Shown in pieces: positions 43,440 through 51,868 of a stretch of DNA of 64,000 nucleotides. The stretch's first letter is position 1. Each line of letters begins with the position of its first letter. Origin of the DNA: Apilactobacillus bombintestini (GTDB lineage: Bacteria > Bacillota > Bacilli > Lactobacillales > Lactobacillaceae); NCBI RefSeq assembly GCF_003627035.1, contig NZ_CP032626.1, positions 1,225,212-1,289,211 on the forward strand, in the 5' to 3' direction. A program made the position numbers and the translations under genes. A model generated the notes under the pieces. That model searched no databases and was not told the DNA's origin. It saw only the letters and a list, made by a program, of their open reading frames with translations.

Positions 43440-44789
43440 TTATTTAGTTGCATGTTTTTTAAACCCATAAACCACTAAACCGATGATAATCCATAAGACT
43501 ACCAAGTATGGGTATAAGTTACCTGGAAAAGCAGGTACTGGATATAAGTTAGTCCACATTGGGTAAAGTAATACCAAGATTCCTAAAACGGGAATTAATA
43601 CATGTTTGATAAAGGAATGCTTGATAGTATCACGATGTTTGTGGAAGTATAACATAGTTCCCGCACAAGTTAGTCCGTAAACGGTTAGCATACTCAATAC
43701 TCCTAAAGTAGAAGAATTATCATAGATAACTTCGGCCCCATAAGGTACTCCAAAGATTAAGTAGGCTACTGCCATAATCGCAGTTAATAACCAAATGGAA
43801 CGCGCTGGACTGTTTAGTTTTTCGTTGAACTTGCCCAATTTCTTAGGTAGATATTGGTTTACCCCCATCGCATAAATCATGTAAGCACCGGCGTTCATAA
43901 TTCCTAGTACAGAACCGAAACTACCGATAACGATGGCAAAGTCCATAACGAGTGCCATAGGACGACCCATGTACATCAAAGCTAGATCATTTAAAGGTGA
44001 ACTGGAGTTAGCAAAGTCAGCGGTGTGGTGAATACCAAAACCAATAACTTGTACATAACTAGCTACAACAAAGAAAATCCCGGCGAAAATAATAGTAACA
44101 ATAATAGATAATGGCACGGAACGTTTAGGATTCTTCGTTCTAGCAGCTACCGTAGTAACCCCTTCAAATCCACAGAAGGAAAGTACCGCAAATACCATCC
44201 CTTGACCTAGACCGGATAAACTACTGTGCGTAGGTACAAAGGGTTGGACGCTGACGCCCCCACGACCACCTTTCACAAAGATGATTATCGATAAGGCCAC
44301 TAATATCGCAATGGCTAAAAATTCAATGGCAATGGCGGATTTACTGGTTAGTTTCAACCCGAAAGTTAATACTAATGCAGCGGCTACTAAAATTACTGCC
44401 GCCAATAAAGGTTCGGGTAAATGCCACCCAAATTGTAAGAAGAACACGTGCGTGAAGTTAGTATCGGCGCCCATGCAAGATATCGCTAAGTTAATATAAG
44501 CAAACATTAAAGTCCAACCACTAACTAGCCCCATCTTTTCACCGAAGGCTTGTTGGTTATAAGCATAAACGGATCCGACATCAGCAACGTGTTTGGAAAG
44601 TTCCGCAAAACAAATCCCCACGAACAATAATCCAATCGCTCCTAATAAGAAGGATAACGGTACGTTCATTCCGGCAAAAGGAACGGCAGGTACCGCATTA
44701 AACGCAATTGAGCCGGTAGGTGCTACCGCCGCAACGGCTAACGCGAACGTCTCAAATTTAGTAATTTTATTTGACTCTTCTACTTCCAT
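43440..44789 (-). CDS. APC-family amino acid permease under leader-peptide control
   Basis: This 449-aa protein has about twelve helices. Its N-terminal signature APTGSIAFNAVPAVPFAGMNVP and CFAELSKHVADVGSVYAYNQQAFGEKMG are typical of APC amino acid transporters. The leader upstream encodes a peptide with tandem cysteine codons followed by a terminator, so a sulfur-containing amino acid or its derivative is a plausible substrate; the protein sequence alone does not decide. AAAGGAGAG lies before the ATG. Confidence 0.85.
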   Translation of the reverse strand: MEVEESNKITKFETFALAVAAVAPTGSIAFNAVPAVPFAGMNVPLSFLLGAIGLLFVGICFAELSKHVADVGSVYAYNQQAFGEKMGLVSGWTLMFAYINLAISCMGADTNFTHVFFLQFGWHLPEPLLAAVILVAAALVLTFGLKLTSKSAIAIEFLAIAILVALSIIIFVKGGRGGVSVQPFVPTHSSLSGLGQGMVFAVLSFCGFEGVTTVAARTKNPKRSVPLSIIVTIIFAGIFFVVASYVQVIGFGIHHTADFANSSSPLNDLALMYMGRPMALVMDFAIVIGSFGSVLGIMNAGAYMIYAMGVNQYLPKKLGKFNEKLNSPARSIWLLTAIMAVAYLIFGVPYGAEVIYDNSSTLGVLSMLTVYGLTCAGTMLYFHKHRDTIKHSFIKHVLIPVLGILVLLYPMWTNLYPVPAFPGNLYPYLVVLWIIIGLVVYGFKKHATK

Positions 44790-44837
44790 TTTCTTTTCTC
44801 TCCTTTATAAATGATGTGATGTCTAACGGCCCTCCAA

Positions 44838-44880
44838 ACAAAAAAGCCACTAACCTCATCACTAAAGGTTAATGGCTCTC
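44838..44880 (-). terminator. Attenuator terminator before the permease
   Basis: GCCATTAACC and GGTTAGTGGC form the stem on the minus strand, followed by T6, between the leader peptide and the permease start. Confidence 0.85.
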
Positions 44881-44904
44881 TTAGGAATTTAATCGTGTAT
44901 GCGA

Positions 44905-44967
44905 TTATCCGCGAAGAAAACCATCATCACTACAACAGTTATTAAAAAATAGATTTAATTTTTTCAT
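44905..44967 (-). CDS. 20-aa leader peptide with tandem Cys codons
   Basis: The minus-strand frame encodes MKKLNLFFNNCC-SDDGFLRG with a stop at 44905. AAAGGAGAG lies about 8 nt before the ATG, a strong ribosome site for such a short frame. Two adjacent TGT codons (residues 11-12) precede the attenuator terminator by about 40 nt. The layout is that of ribosome-mediated attenuation: stalling at Cys codons when Cys-tRNA is scarce would change the folding and allow readthrough into the permease. Confidence 0.75.
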   Translation of the reverse strand: MKKLNLFFNNCCSDDGFLRG

Positions 44968-45006
44968 GATGGTTCTCTCCTTTCATATCTTTAACGATTA
45001 TATAGT

Positions 45007-45035
45007 ATACTAATCAATCATGTATTAAATGTCAA
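45007..45035 (-). promoter_or_regulatory. Promoter of the leader/permease unit
   Basis: A perfect TTGACA (45030-45035) is 17 bp from TAGTAT (45007-45012) on the minus strand. A TATAAT lies closer to the leader but has no -35 at proper spacing. Confidence 0.6.
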
Positions 45036-45124
45036 TTAGAAGGCTCATTATTTTTTAATGTTTGACGATTAAACATGAAATATATAAAGTAATCATTAGC
45101 TACGTAGATAAAGGAGAGATTAAT

Positions 45125-45334
45125 ATGAACCAAGCCGTTAATCTGGGAAACATTTTAAAAGAAGAATTTATGAATCCTTATCATCTTTCTGCATCCCAAT
45201 TAGCCCGTCATATATTAGTTCCTACTTCTCGCATTCAAGATATCTTGCATAACCGTAGAAAAATTACTTTAGACACTTCTATTCGTCTAGGCAAATTTTT
45301 TGGCGCTAGTAATACGTACTTTCTAAACATGTAA
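45125..45334 (+). CDS. HigA-type antitoxin-like HTH protein (orphan)
   Basis: This 69-aa protein has the HigA/VapI pattern NLGNILKEEFMNPYHLSASQLARHILVPTSRIQDILHNRRKITLDTSIRLGKFFGAS. No higB toxin gene is on either side: upstream is the divergent permease leader and downstream a DMT transporter. It may be a solitary regulator or the remnant of a toxin-antitoxin pair. AAAGGAGAG precedes the ATG at 45125; the frame is open further up without a ribosome site. Confidence 0.75.
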   Translation: MNQAVNLGNILKEEFMNPYHLSASQLARHILVPTSRIQDILHNRRKITLDTSIRLGKFFGASNTYFLNM

Positions 45335-45456
45335 AACACTATTGATATTCGAAATATGGATAGTCAAAAACGAAAAGAATATCAGAATATAAAACCTATT
45401 AAGTAAGCACCTATTCTGACGAATTTAAATTTACATGTCATAATATATATAAAAAT

Positions 45457-45482
45457 ACCTCCCAGATTCCGGGAGGTTTTCT
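45457..45482 (+). terminator. Hairpin before the DMT transporter gene
   Basis: ACCTCCC and GGGAGGT flank a 7-nt loop and are followed by TTTT. It lies 20 nt before the transporter start, so it may be the terminator of the HigA gene or an attenuator. Confidence 0.6.
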
Positions 45483-45502
45483 GGTATTAAGGAGGCTTTT
45501 TA

Positions 45503-46420
45503 ATGTTATATGGACTTGGCATCATTGCCGGATTAGTGTTGCCGATGCAAACCTCGATTAATACTAATTTAAAAAATCGAACAGGAGGATCACCATTCTT
45601 GGCATCCATGCTCTCGTTTATGATTGGAACCATTGCCCTATTATTCGCTACGTTAATTAGTGGACAATCATTGTTTTTCTCCAGTCATTTATTTACTAGC
45701 CAACCTCATTGGATTTGGTTAGGTGGTTTATTCGGGGTTATCGGTTTAACCACCAACGTGTTGATTTTCCCTTATCTAGGTGCGGTACAAACCGTGATTA
45801 TGCCTATCACGGGGCAAATCCTAATGGGGATGATTATCGATAACTTCGGTTTATTCGATGCCAACTATCATGCGTTTACTATCTTACGCTTCATCGGCGT
45901 GATTTTATTAGTAATCGGTATTTTGATGGTGGTATTAGATAAAACCAGTAGTGATAAAGCCGATAAAGCCAAACAACTTCCTTGGCAGATATTAGGTGTT
46001 GTGGCGGGGATGTTTCAAGCTTCGCAAGCACCGGTTAACGGTCACTTAGGCGTGGTTTTACATTCTTCCATTCATGCTGCCTTTATCTCCTTTGTAGTAG
46101 GTACTATAATATTATTTATCATTACTGGCTTAGTGGATAAAAGCTATATTCACGCCAAAGATGCCATCGGTAAGGGCAATCCTTGGTGGATTTGGTTAGG
46201 TGGACTATTAGGAGCTATCTTTGTATTATCTAACGCCTTTTTAAGCCCACAAATCGGTGCTGGTACTACCGTCGTATTAGTACTTTTAGGTAATTTATTC
46301 GGCAGTGTCTTAGTCGATAAATACGGTTTATTAAACTCACCTAAAAAGCCCGTCGGTATTATGAAATATATCGGCTTAGTGGTGATGGTTATTGCTGTAG
46401 CCATTATTAAATTATATTAA
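45503..46420 (+). CDS. DMT-superfamily transporter (DUF606/YdcZ duplicated)
   Basis: This 305-aa protein has ten helices arranged as two repeated halves. Each half has the DUF606 signature, for example WIWLGGLFGVIGLTTNVLIFPYLGAVQTV and WIWLGGLLGAIFVLSNAFLSPQIGAGTTVV. The internal duplication is visible. The substrate is unknown. AAGGAGG precedes the ATG. Confidence 0.88.
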   Translation: MLYGLGIIAGLVLPMQTSINTNLKNRTGGSPFLASMLSFMIGTIALLFATLISGQSLFFSSHLFTSQPHWIWLGGLFGVIGLTTNVLIFPYLGAVQTVIMPITGQILMGMIIDNFGLFDANYHAFTILRFIGVILLVIGILMVVLDKTSSDKADKAKQLPWQILGVVAGMFQASQAPVNGHLGVVLHSSIHAAFISFVVGTIILFIITGLVDKSYIHAKDAIGKGNPWWIWLGGLLGAIFVLSNAFLSPQIGAGTTVVLVLLGNLFGSVLVDKYGLLNSPKKPVGIMKYIGLVVMVIAVAIIKLY

Positions 46421-46427
46421 ACATATG

Positions 46428-46458
46428 TATAAAAAAAGACCGGCGATGCCGGTCTTTT
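46428..46458. terminator. Bidirectional intrinsic terminator
   Basis: AAAAGACCGGCGATGCCGGTCTTTT folds into a 10-bp stem with a short loop, near-identical in stem to the one at 43401-43433. Confidence 0.88.
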
Positions 46459-46466
46459 AGTTTATC

Positions 46467-47507
46467 TTAGTCATTTACGATAGTAGCTTTGATAGTATTT
46501 CTATCAGTCATATCTTGGTAAGCTTGGTTGATATCAGCTAACTTATACTTGCCAGTAAATACTTTGCCGGGATGAATTGCACCGGATAATACAGCATCTA
46601 ATAATTCTTGACGATCATAAGTAGTTACGGAAGCAATTCCACCAGCTAGTGAAATATTCTTACCAAAGGAAGCAGCCATGTCTAAGTCACTAGCATGAGG
46701 TAGACCTACACGACCTACTTTAGCACCAGGACGAGCTACTTCTAGGGCAGTCTTAGTAGATAGTTCAGAACCTACACATTCTAGAACGGCGTCAGCACCG
46801 TTATCATGAGTTAGTTCCATAACCTTCTTAACACCTTCATCACCACGTTCAGCGATAATGTCAGTAGCACCAAATTCTTTAGCTAACTTTTGTCTGTCTT
46901 CATGACGACTCATAGCGATAATTTGTTTAGCACCACGTAATTTAGCGGAAATAACACCACATAGACCTACGGCACCATCACCGATAACTACGGCAGTGTC
47001 ACCCTTTTGAACATTAGCAGTACGAGCTGCATGGTAACCAGTAGCCATAACGTCAGATAATGCTAATAAGGAATCTAACATAGCGTCACTGTAGTCAGCC
47101 GGCTTGCCAGGAACCTTAACTAATGACCATTCAGCATGTTGGAAACGTAAGTATTCAGCTTGGCAGTTAGAACTGAAGTTATCAGAATGGTTTAAACAAC
47201 TACCATCATAACCAGCTAAACAAGCAGCACAATGACCACAACCATGAGTAAATGGTGCAATTACAAAGTCACCAGGTTGTACAGTAGTAATATCCTTACC
47301 TACTGATTCTACAATACCTAGAGCTTCGTGACCGTTGTTTTTCTTACCGTCACTAAATTTGTCTAATCCACGGTAACTCCAAAGATCAGAACCGCACACA
47401 CAAGTACGAACTACCTTTAAAATTACATCGTCATTTTTTTCAATTTTAGGCATGTCGACGTCTTGGACTTCGACTTCACCGGGTTTAATAAAAACCGCAC
47501 TCTTCAT
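46467..47507 (-). CDS. Zinc-dependent alcohol/threonine-type dehydrogenase
   Basis: This 346-aa medium-chain dehydrogenase has the catalytic-zinc ligand CGSDLWSY, GHEALGIVESVG, the structural-zinc cysteines in CGHCAACLAGYDGSC, and the NAD(P) motif IGDGAVGLCGVI. It oxidises or reduces an alcohol or polyol; the exact substrate is not assigned. A RBS (GGGGG) lies before the ATG at 47507. Confidence 0.9.
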   Translation of the reverse strand: MKSAVFIKPGEVEVQDVDMPKIEKNDDVILKVVRTCVCGSDLWSYRGLDKFSDGKKNNGHEALGIVESVGKDITTVQPGDFVIAPFTHGCGHCAACLAGYDGSCLNHSDNFSSNCQAEYLRFQHAEWSLVKVPGKPADYSDAMLDSLLALSDVMATGYHAARTANVQKGDTAVVIGDGAVGLCGVISAKLRGAKQIIAMSRHEDRQKLAKEFGATDIIAERGDEGVKKVMELTHDNGADAVLECVGSELSTKTALEVARPGAKVGRVGLPHASDLDMAASFGKNISLAGGIASVTTYDRQELLDAVLSGAIHPGKVFTGKYKLADINQAYQDMTDRNTIKATIVND

Positions 47508-47670
47508 AAAACCAATCCCCCTTACTAAATACTACATAAATTATCTCATTTAGACTGGGCTTTAAGTCAACTAATACGCCTTACGAAATTAATTTTTCAA
47601 AGAGCTTGCAATATACGAACATATGTTTTAATATAATAAATACCATACATTTTATCCATGAATTCATTTA

Positions 47671-47713
47671 AAAAAAGGCTATCTCATTGCTGCATGAGAT
47701 AGCCTTTTTTCGG
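47671..47713 (-). terminator. Intrinsic terminator after the LPQTG gene
   Basis: AAAGGCTATCTCAT and ATGAGATAGCCTTT form the stem with A and T tracts on the two sides. Confidence 0.9.
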
Positions 47714-47753
47714 GGATAGGTTTAGAGAGAGAAACGTAATTATTATCGTAGAA

Positions 47754-48806
47754 TTATCTACGACGACGACGAATATCGACAAAGCCTGCTCCAATTGCCA
47801 TTAATAATAAGGACGTGCCAATAGCAGTCATGGACGCTGCGTTCATTTGATCACCAGTTTGTGGTAACTTAGCTACTTTATCGTGTTTAGCGTGCGCATG
47901 TTTTGCACGAGTGGTAGCCGGTGCAGACTTGGTTTTATGATGCACAGCGGGAGCAGGTGCGGCCACTTTAGATTTTTCTGCGGGAACTACAGGTTCAGCT
48001 TTAGGTAATTCCGCAACTGAACTAGTGGAAACCACTTCAGGTTCCGGTGCTTCCTTAGGGATGACCACGGGAAGTTTCTTTAGACGTAAGATGTGTTCGT
48101 GACTGCCCTTTAATTGGTCCGGAATATTAGCCACGGAGTAGCCTAAAGAAGTTAAATATGCTTTATCTTGTGCGGTACTATAAACGTTGGTATCGTTGTC
48201 AATTACAGTATGTCGATCGATAACGTTTCCGGTATCGATATCTTTGTAAGTCACGGAAATATTATGCATACGAGTAGCTTTAATCTCGATATTACCGCGG
48301 TTTTCTTCGTTTACTGTAATTATATTAGATGCCACATGAGCACGGTAACCTACTGCTGCTAACCAACTAATATCGGAGGTTAAGTTATAGGTTTCTCCTA
48401 CACGATAACTACCCGCGTTAACGGTTCTAATAACTTGACCGTTTTCATCTTTAAAGACGATAGTTAATGAATAACGATGATTTGCCGTAGAACTAGTGGT
48501 GGTAACGGTAGTAGTTTTGACGGACGGGATGGTGATGGTAGCAACGGCAGGTTTGGCCACCGTTTGCTGAGTAGTATGCGTAGTCTCTTTAGTAGTTGCT
48601 TGGTGGGTTAAAGGACTATATTTATCTACGATTACGTCTTTAGGAATTACGAAACCACTAGGCACTCCCGCATCGAGATTTTCCGCTGCATGAGATACCA
48701 TATTAGTAGCTTTAAATCCGGTAAATAATAAGCCACTAAACATGGCTACCACAATCCAACGCTTGCCAGTTTTATACATTCGATAATGGATTTTGTGATC
48801 TTGCAT
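47754..48806 (-). CDS. LPQTG-anchored surface protein with MucBP-like repeats
   Basis: This 350-aa cell-wall protein has the KxYKxGKxW-type signal motif (YRMYKTGKRWIVV, residues 7-19), a signal helix, a Thr-rich region, and two consecutive MucBP-like beta domains (about 115-255), the second including ISVTYKDIDTGNVIDRHTVID. A Pro/Ala/Lys-rich stalk follows. The sorting signal LPQTGDQ, a hydrophobic helix and RRRRR end the protein. It is probably an adhesin. Its leader has a near-perfect palindrome (TTCTAAT/ATTAGAA at 48820-48839). Confidence 0.92.
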   Translation of the reverse strand: MQDHKIHYRMYKTGKRWIVVAMFSGLLFTGFKATNMVSHAAENLDAGVPSGFVIPKDVIVDKYSPLTHQATTKETTHTTQQTVAKPAVATITIPSVKTTTVTTTSSTANHRYSLTIVFKDENGQVIRTVNAGSYRVGETYNLTSDISWLAAVGYRAHVASNIITVNEENRGNIEIKATRMHNISVTYKDIDTGNVIDRHTVIDNDTNVYSTAQDKAYLTSLGYSVANIPDQLKGSHEHILRLKKLPVVIPKEAPEPEVVSTSSVAELPKAEPVVPAEKSKVAAPAPAVHHKTKSAPATTRAKHAHAKHDKVAKLPQTGDQMNAASMTAIGTSLLLMAIGAGFVDIRRRRR

Positions 48807-48930
48807 AGTATCACGTTCTTTCTAATTTATTTATTAGAAGTCATTGCCGGCTTCTTATGGGTGTCATTATAAGAGCTCGTCATGCAAAAAGATACCGATT
48901 TAGAGTTTCTTAACCAAAAATTAAACTATA

Positions 48931-48963
48931 CAAAAAAAGCGATGATAAAAATCATCGCTTTTT
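48931..48963. terminator. Intrinsic terminator
   Basis: AAAAGCGATGAT and ATCATCGCTTTT form the stem just past the stop of the 95-aa gene. Confidence 0.88.
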
Positions 48964-48964
48964 C

Positions 48965-49252
48965 TTATACGTTCCAAGCACCGTCGACTTTTTTAAACTT
49001 AGGTGCCTTATGTTTTTCAATGTCTTCTTCTGCTTCGCTAACAGCTTGTTCTCGAATGTCTTCAGAATAGTTAGAAATCATATCAATGAATTCGTCATCT
49101 GTGAGACTTTCATCGTTTCGTTGGTTATATTCATCTTTACTCTTTTTTAGTAATTCTTGACCAATAGCTTCCACGTCAGCGTCGCTTAAGTCTGAGTATA
49201 CTGCTACCCATAAGTTATACATGTAGTTAAACACGATTTTATCGTTAAACAT
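48965..49252 (-). CDS. Hypothetical acidic protein, 95 aa
   Basis: This soluble, strongly acidic helical protein is not recognised. The ATG at 49252 is chosen because AGGGGGG is 7 nt upstream; an in-frame ATG at 49279 lies in front of that ribosome site. Confidence 0.6.
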   Translation of the reverse strand: MFNDKIVFNYMYNLWVAVYSDLSDADVEAIGQELLKKSKDEYNQRNDESLTDDEFIDMISNYSEDIREQAVSEAEEDIEKHKAPKFKKVDGAWNV

Positions 49253-49279
49253 GAGCGTCCCCCCTGATATGAATTTCAA

Positions 49280-49593
49280 TTTCGATACGTTAATTTTACT
49301 ATATTTATCAATAAATTTACATAATAACTTAAAAAATCATATAAAAATCCCTTAAGAAAAGCTTCATAGCCGTTCAGATAATTTATATAATTGTTCATTT
49401 TTTATGAATCAATCGTTAATTAAATAACTGATATTAGTTATTTTTATACATAATTTATAAAAATTACTTGAATTTTTAAAAGTTTTTTAACCGCTAAACC
49501 CCTTGTTTTATTTGGATTCTAGCGGATAATTATCCTCAATTATAGGAGAATATCTTCCTATATAAATCTCAAAACAGCAAAGGAGATTAGTTT
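49280..49593. other. Intergenic region before the fructokinase operon
   Basis: This 314-bp AT-rich stretch holds no gene. Two inverted repeats are visible: CCGCTA/TAGCGG (49491-49526), and a palindrome with two mismatched pairs, TAGGAGAAT/ATCTTCCTA (49542-49559). Either could be an operator of the sugar operon. Confidence 0.5.
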
Positions 49594-50490
49594 ATGAAAT
49601 TTGGCAGCATTGAAGCCGGCGGCACTAAGTTCGTCTGCGCCGTAGGTAACGAGAAATACGAAATTTTGGATAGTGTAAGAATCCCTACCACTACACCTAC
49701 CGAAACCATTAATAAATGCATTGAGTACTTCGAAAAATTCGATGATTTAGTGGCCATGAGTATCGCCTCGTTTGGACCCATCGAAATTCGTACGGAATCA
49801 CCTAAGTACGGCTATATCACCGACACCCCTAAACCTAACTGGTCCAACACCAATTTCCTAGGTGCCATGAAGAAACATTTCAAAATCCCTATCTTCTGGA
49901 CTACTGACGTAAACGGGTCAGCGTATGGAGAATATATCACTTCCATTAAATCCCATAATCCCTTACAAACTTTAGTTTATTATACTTTCGGCACTGGCAT
50001 CGGCGGCGGTGTGATTAACGAAGGCCAATTCTTAGGTCATCAAGGTCACCCGGAAGCCGGACACGTTTATCTACAACGCCACCCTCAAGATTTGGATTTC
50101 ACCGGTTTATGCCCATATCATCATAACTGTTTAGAAGGCCTTGCAGCCGGACCTACATTTGATGTCCGTTGTGGCAAACCCGGAAAAGACGTTCCCTATG
50201 ACGACCCTGCCTGGGATATTGTAGCTTTCTATATCGCCCAAGCTGTAGTACAAGCAACATTATTTATCCGTCCGCAACGTATCATCTTAGGCGGTGGAGT
50301 AATCAGTGAACCGGTAATCACTAAAGTTCGCGAACAATTTAAGAAGCTTTTCCAAGACTACGTTAATGTAGGCGATTTAGATTACTACATCACTATGCCA
50401 GCAGTCCCAGAAAACGGATCCGCCACCGTAGGTAACTTTGCCCTAGCTGCTCGCCAATACTACCAAGAAAATATAGTGCAGATGGATTAG
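49594..50490 (+). CDS. scrK: Fructokinase (ROK family)
   Basis: This 298-aa ROK kinase phosphorylates fructose at carbon 6. The ATP phosphate loop is intact (EAGGTKFVCAVG, residues 7-18), the catalytic aspartate lies in TTDVNGSAYGEY, and the zinc motif GHPEAGHVYLQRHP / CPYHHNCLEG is present. It is first in an operon with pgi and a second ROK gene, which sends fructose-6-P into glucose-6-P and then the phosphoketolase pathway. Confidence 0.92.
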   Translation: MKFGSIEAGGTKFVCAVGNEKYEILDSVRIPTTTPTETINKCIEYFEKFDDLVAMSIASFGPIEIRTESPKYGYITDTPKPNWSNTNFLGAMKKHFKIPIFWTTDVNGSAYGEYITSIKSHNPLQTLVYYTFGTGIGGGVINEGQFLGHQGHPEAGHVYLQRHPQDLDFTGLCPYHHNCLEGLAAGPTFDVRCGKPGKDVPYDDPAWDIVAFYIAQAVVQATLFIRPQRIILGGGVISEPVITKVREQFKKLFQDYVNVGDLDYYITMPAVPENGSATVGNFALAARQYYQENIVQMD

Positions 50491-50507
50491 TGCGAGGAGG
50501 CGTTTAA

Positions 50508-51854
50508 ATGCAAAAACAAGTATCTTTAGATATCTCGGGTTTACAACACTTTGTGTCGGAACAAGAATTAGACGAGATTCAACCTATGGTACAAACCGCC
50601 CGGAACTTGTTAGTTCAAGGAACCGGGGTGGATGCCCAAATGAATGAATGGGCAAAACTACCCGCAAATTATGATCACGTCGAGTTCGACCGAATCAAAG
50701 CGGCCGCCAAACAAATTGCGGAAAATTCGCAAATCCTAATTGTAATTGGTATTGGGGGCTCATATCTGGGCTCTAAAATGGCGATTGATTTCCTACATGG
50801 TAGTTTCTATAATCATTCTTTCGATGGTAAACATCCGCAAATCTTTTTCGCGGGTAATACCTTAAGTCCCACTTATACGCAAGATTTGTTAAACATCATC
50901 GGCGATTGGGATTTTTCTATCAACGTCATTTCTAAATCCGGAACTACTACGGAACCGGCCATGGCCTTTCGAATTTTTAAACAAAAATTAATCGAAAAGT
51001 ATGGTATCGACGAAGCCTATCAACGTATCTATGTAACTACGGATGCGCATAAGGGCGCGTTGTTAGAAGAAGCCCGCCAAAACGATTACGAAACCTTTAC
51101 CATTCCTGACGGTGTGGGAGGTCGATACTCCGTGCTAACGGCAGTCGGTTTACTACCTATCGCTACTTCCGGTGGTAACATCGACCAACTAATGCAAGGT
51201 GCGATGTTGGCCTACAATGACTTATACGATACCGATTTCGGCAACAACGATATGTTAAAATATGCCGCTTACCGAAACATTTTATATCGTAAAGGCATTA
51301 CTAACGAAATCTTGGAGAGTTACGAACCTCACATGCGTTATCTAGCCGAATGGTGGAAACAATTGGCCGGTGAAACTGAGGGTAAAGATCATAAAGGTAT
51401 CTATCCAAGTTCCACGATCTTTAGTACTGACTTACATTCATTGGGTCAATACATTCAAGAAGGGATGCGCAACCTGATGGAAACCGTCATCGAAGTGGAT
51501 TCATCTCAATCCGACTTGTATATCCCCCGCAGTCGAGAAAACTTAGATGGACTCCGCTACTTAGAAGCAGTTTCGATGGATGATGTGAACAAGACCGCTC
51601 GTGAAGCCGTGGCGCTGGCTCACTCCAGCGGTGGTGTTCCCAACATGTTAATCACCCTAAAGGACAATTCAGCTACTACGTTAGGTTATTTAATCTACTT
51701 CTTTGAATTTGCGATTGCGACTTCTGGTTATCTAAACGGGATTAATCCGTTTAACCAACCCGGTGTCGAAGACTATAAACGCAACATGTTTGCGCTCTTA
51801 GGTAAACCCGGTTACGAAGACCTTCGCGACTCCATTAAAAAATCACCCCACTAA
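50508..51854 (+). CDS. pgi: Glucose-6-phosphate isomerase
   Basis: This 448-aa enzyme interconverts glucose-6-P and fructose-6-P. It has SIS-fold motifs [34 protein letters not shown], the [16 protein letters not shown] signature and the C-terminal [13 protein letters not shown]. It is placed between two ROK genes in one operon. The codon use and GC content of this operon look higher than in the surrounding genes. GAGGAGG precedes the ATG. Confidence 0.96.
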   Translation: MQKQVSLDISGLQHFVSEQELDEIQPMVQTARNLLVQGTGVDAQMNEWAKLPANYDHVEFDRIKAAAKQIAENSQILIVIGIGGSYLGSKMAIDFLHGSFYNHSFDGKHPQIFFAGNTLSPTYTQDLLNIIGDWDFSINVISKSGTTTEPAMAFRIFKQKLIEKYGIDEAYQRIYVTTDAHKGALLEEARQNDYETFTIPDGVGGRYSVLTAVGLLPIATSGGNIDQLMQGAMLAYNDLYDTDFGNNDMLKYAAYRNILYRKGITNEILESYEPHMRYLAEWWKQLAGETEGKDHKGIYPSSTIFSTDLHSLGQYIQEGMRNLMETVIEVDSSQSDLYIPRSRENLDGLRYLEAVSMDDVNKTAREAVALAHSSGGVPNMLITLKDNSATTLGYLIYFFEFAIATSGYLNGINPFNQPGVEDYKRNMFALLGKPGYEDLRDSIKKSPH

Positions 51855-51868
51855 AAGGAGACGATGAT

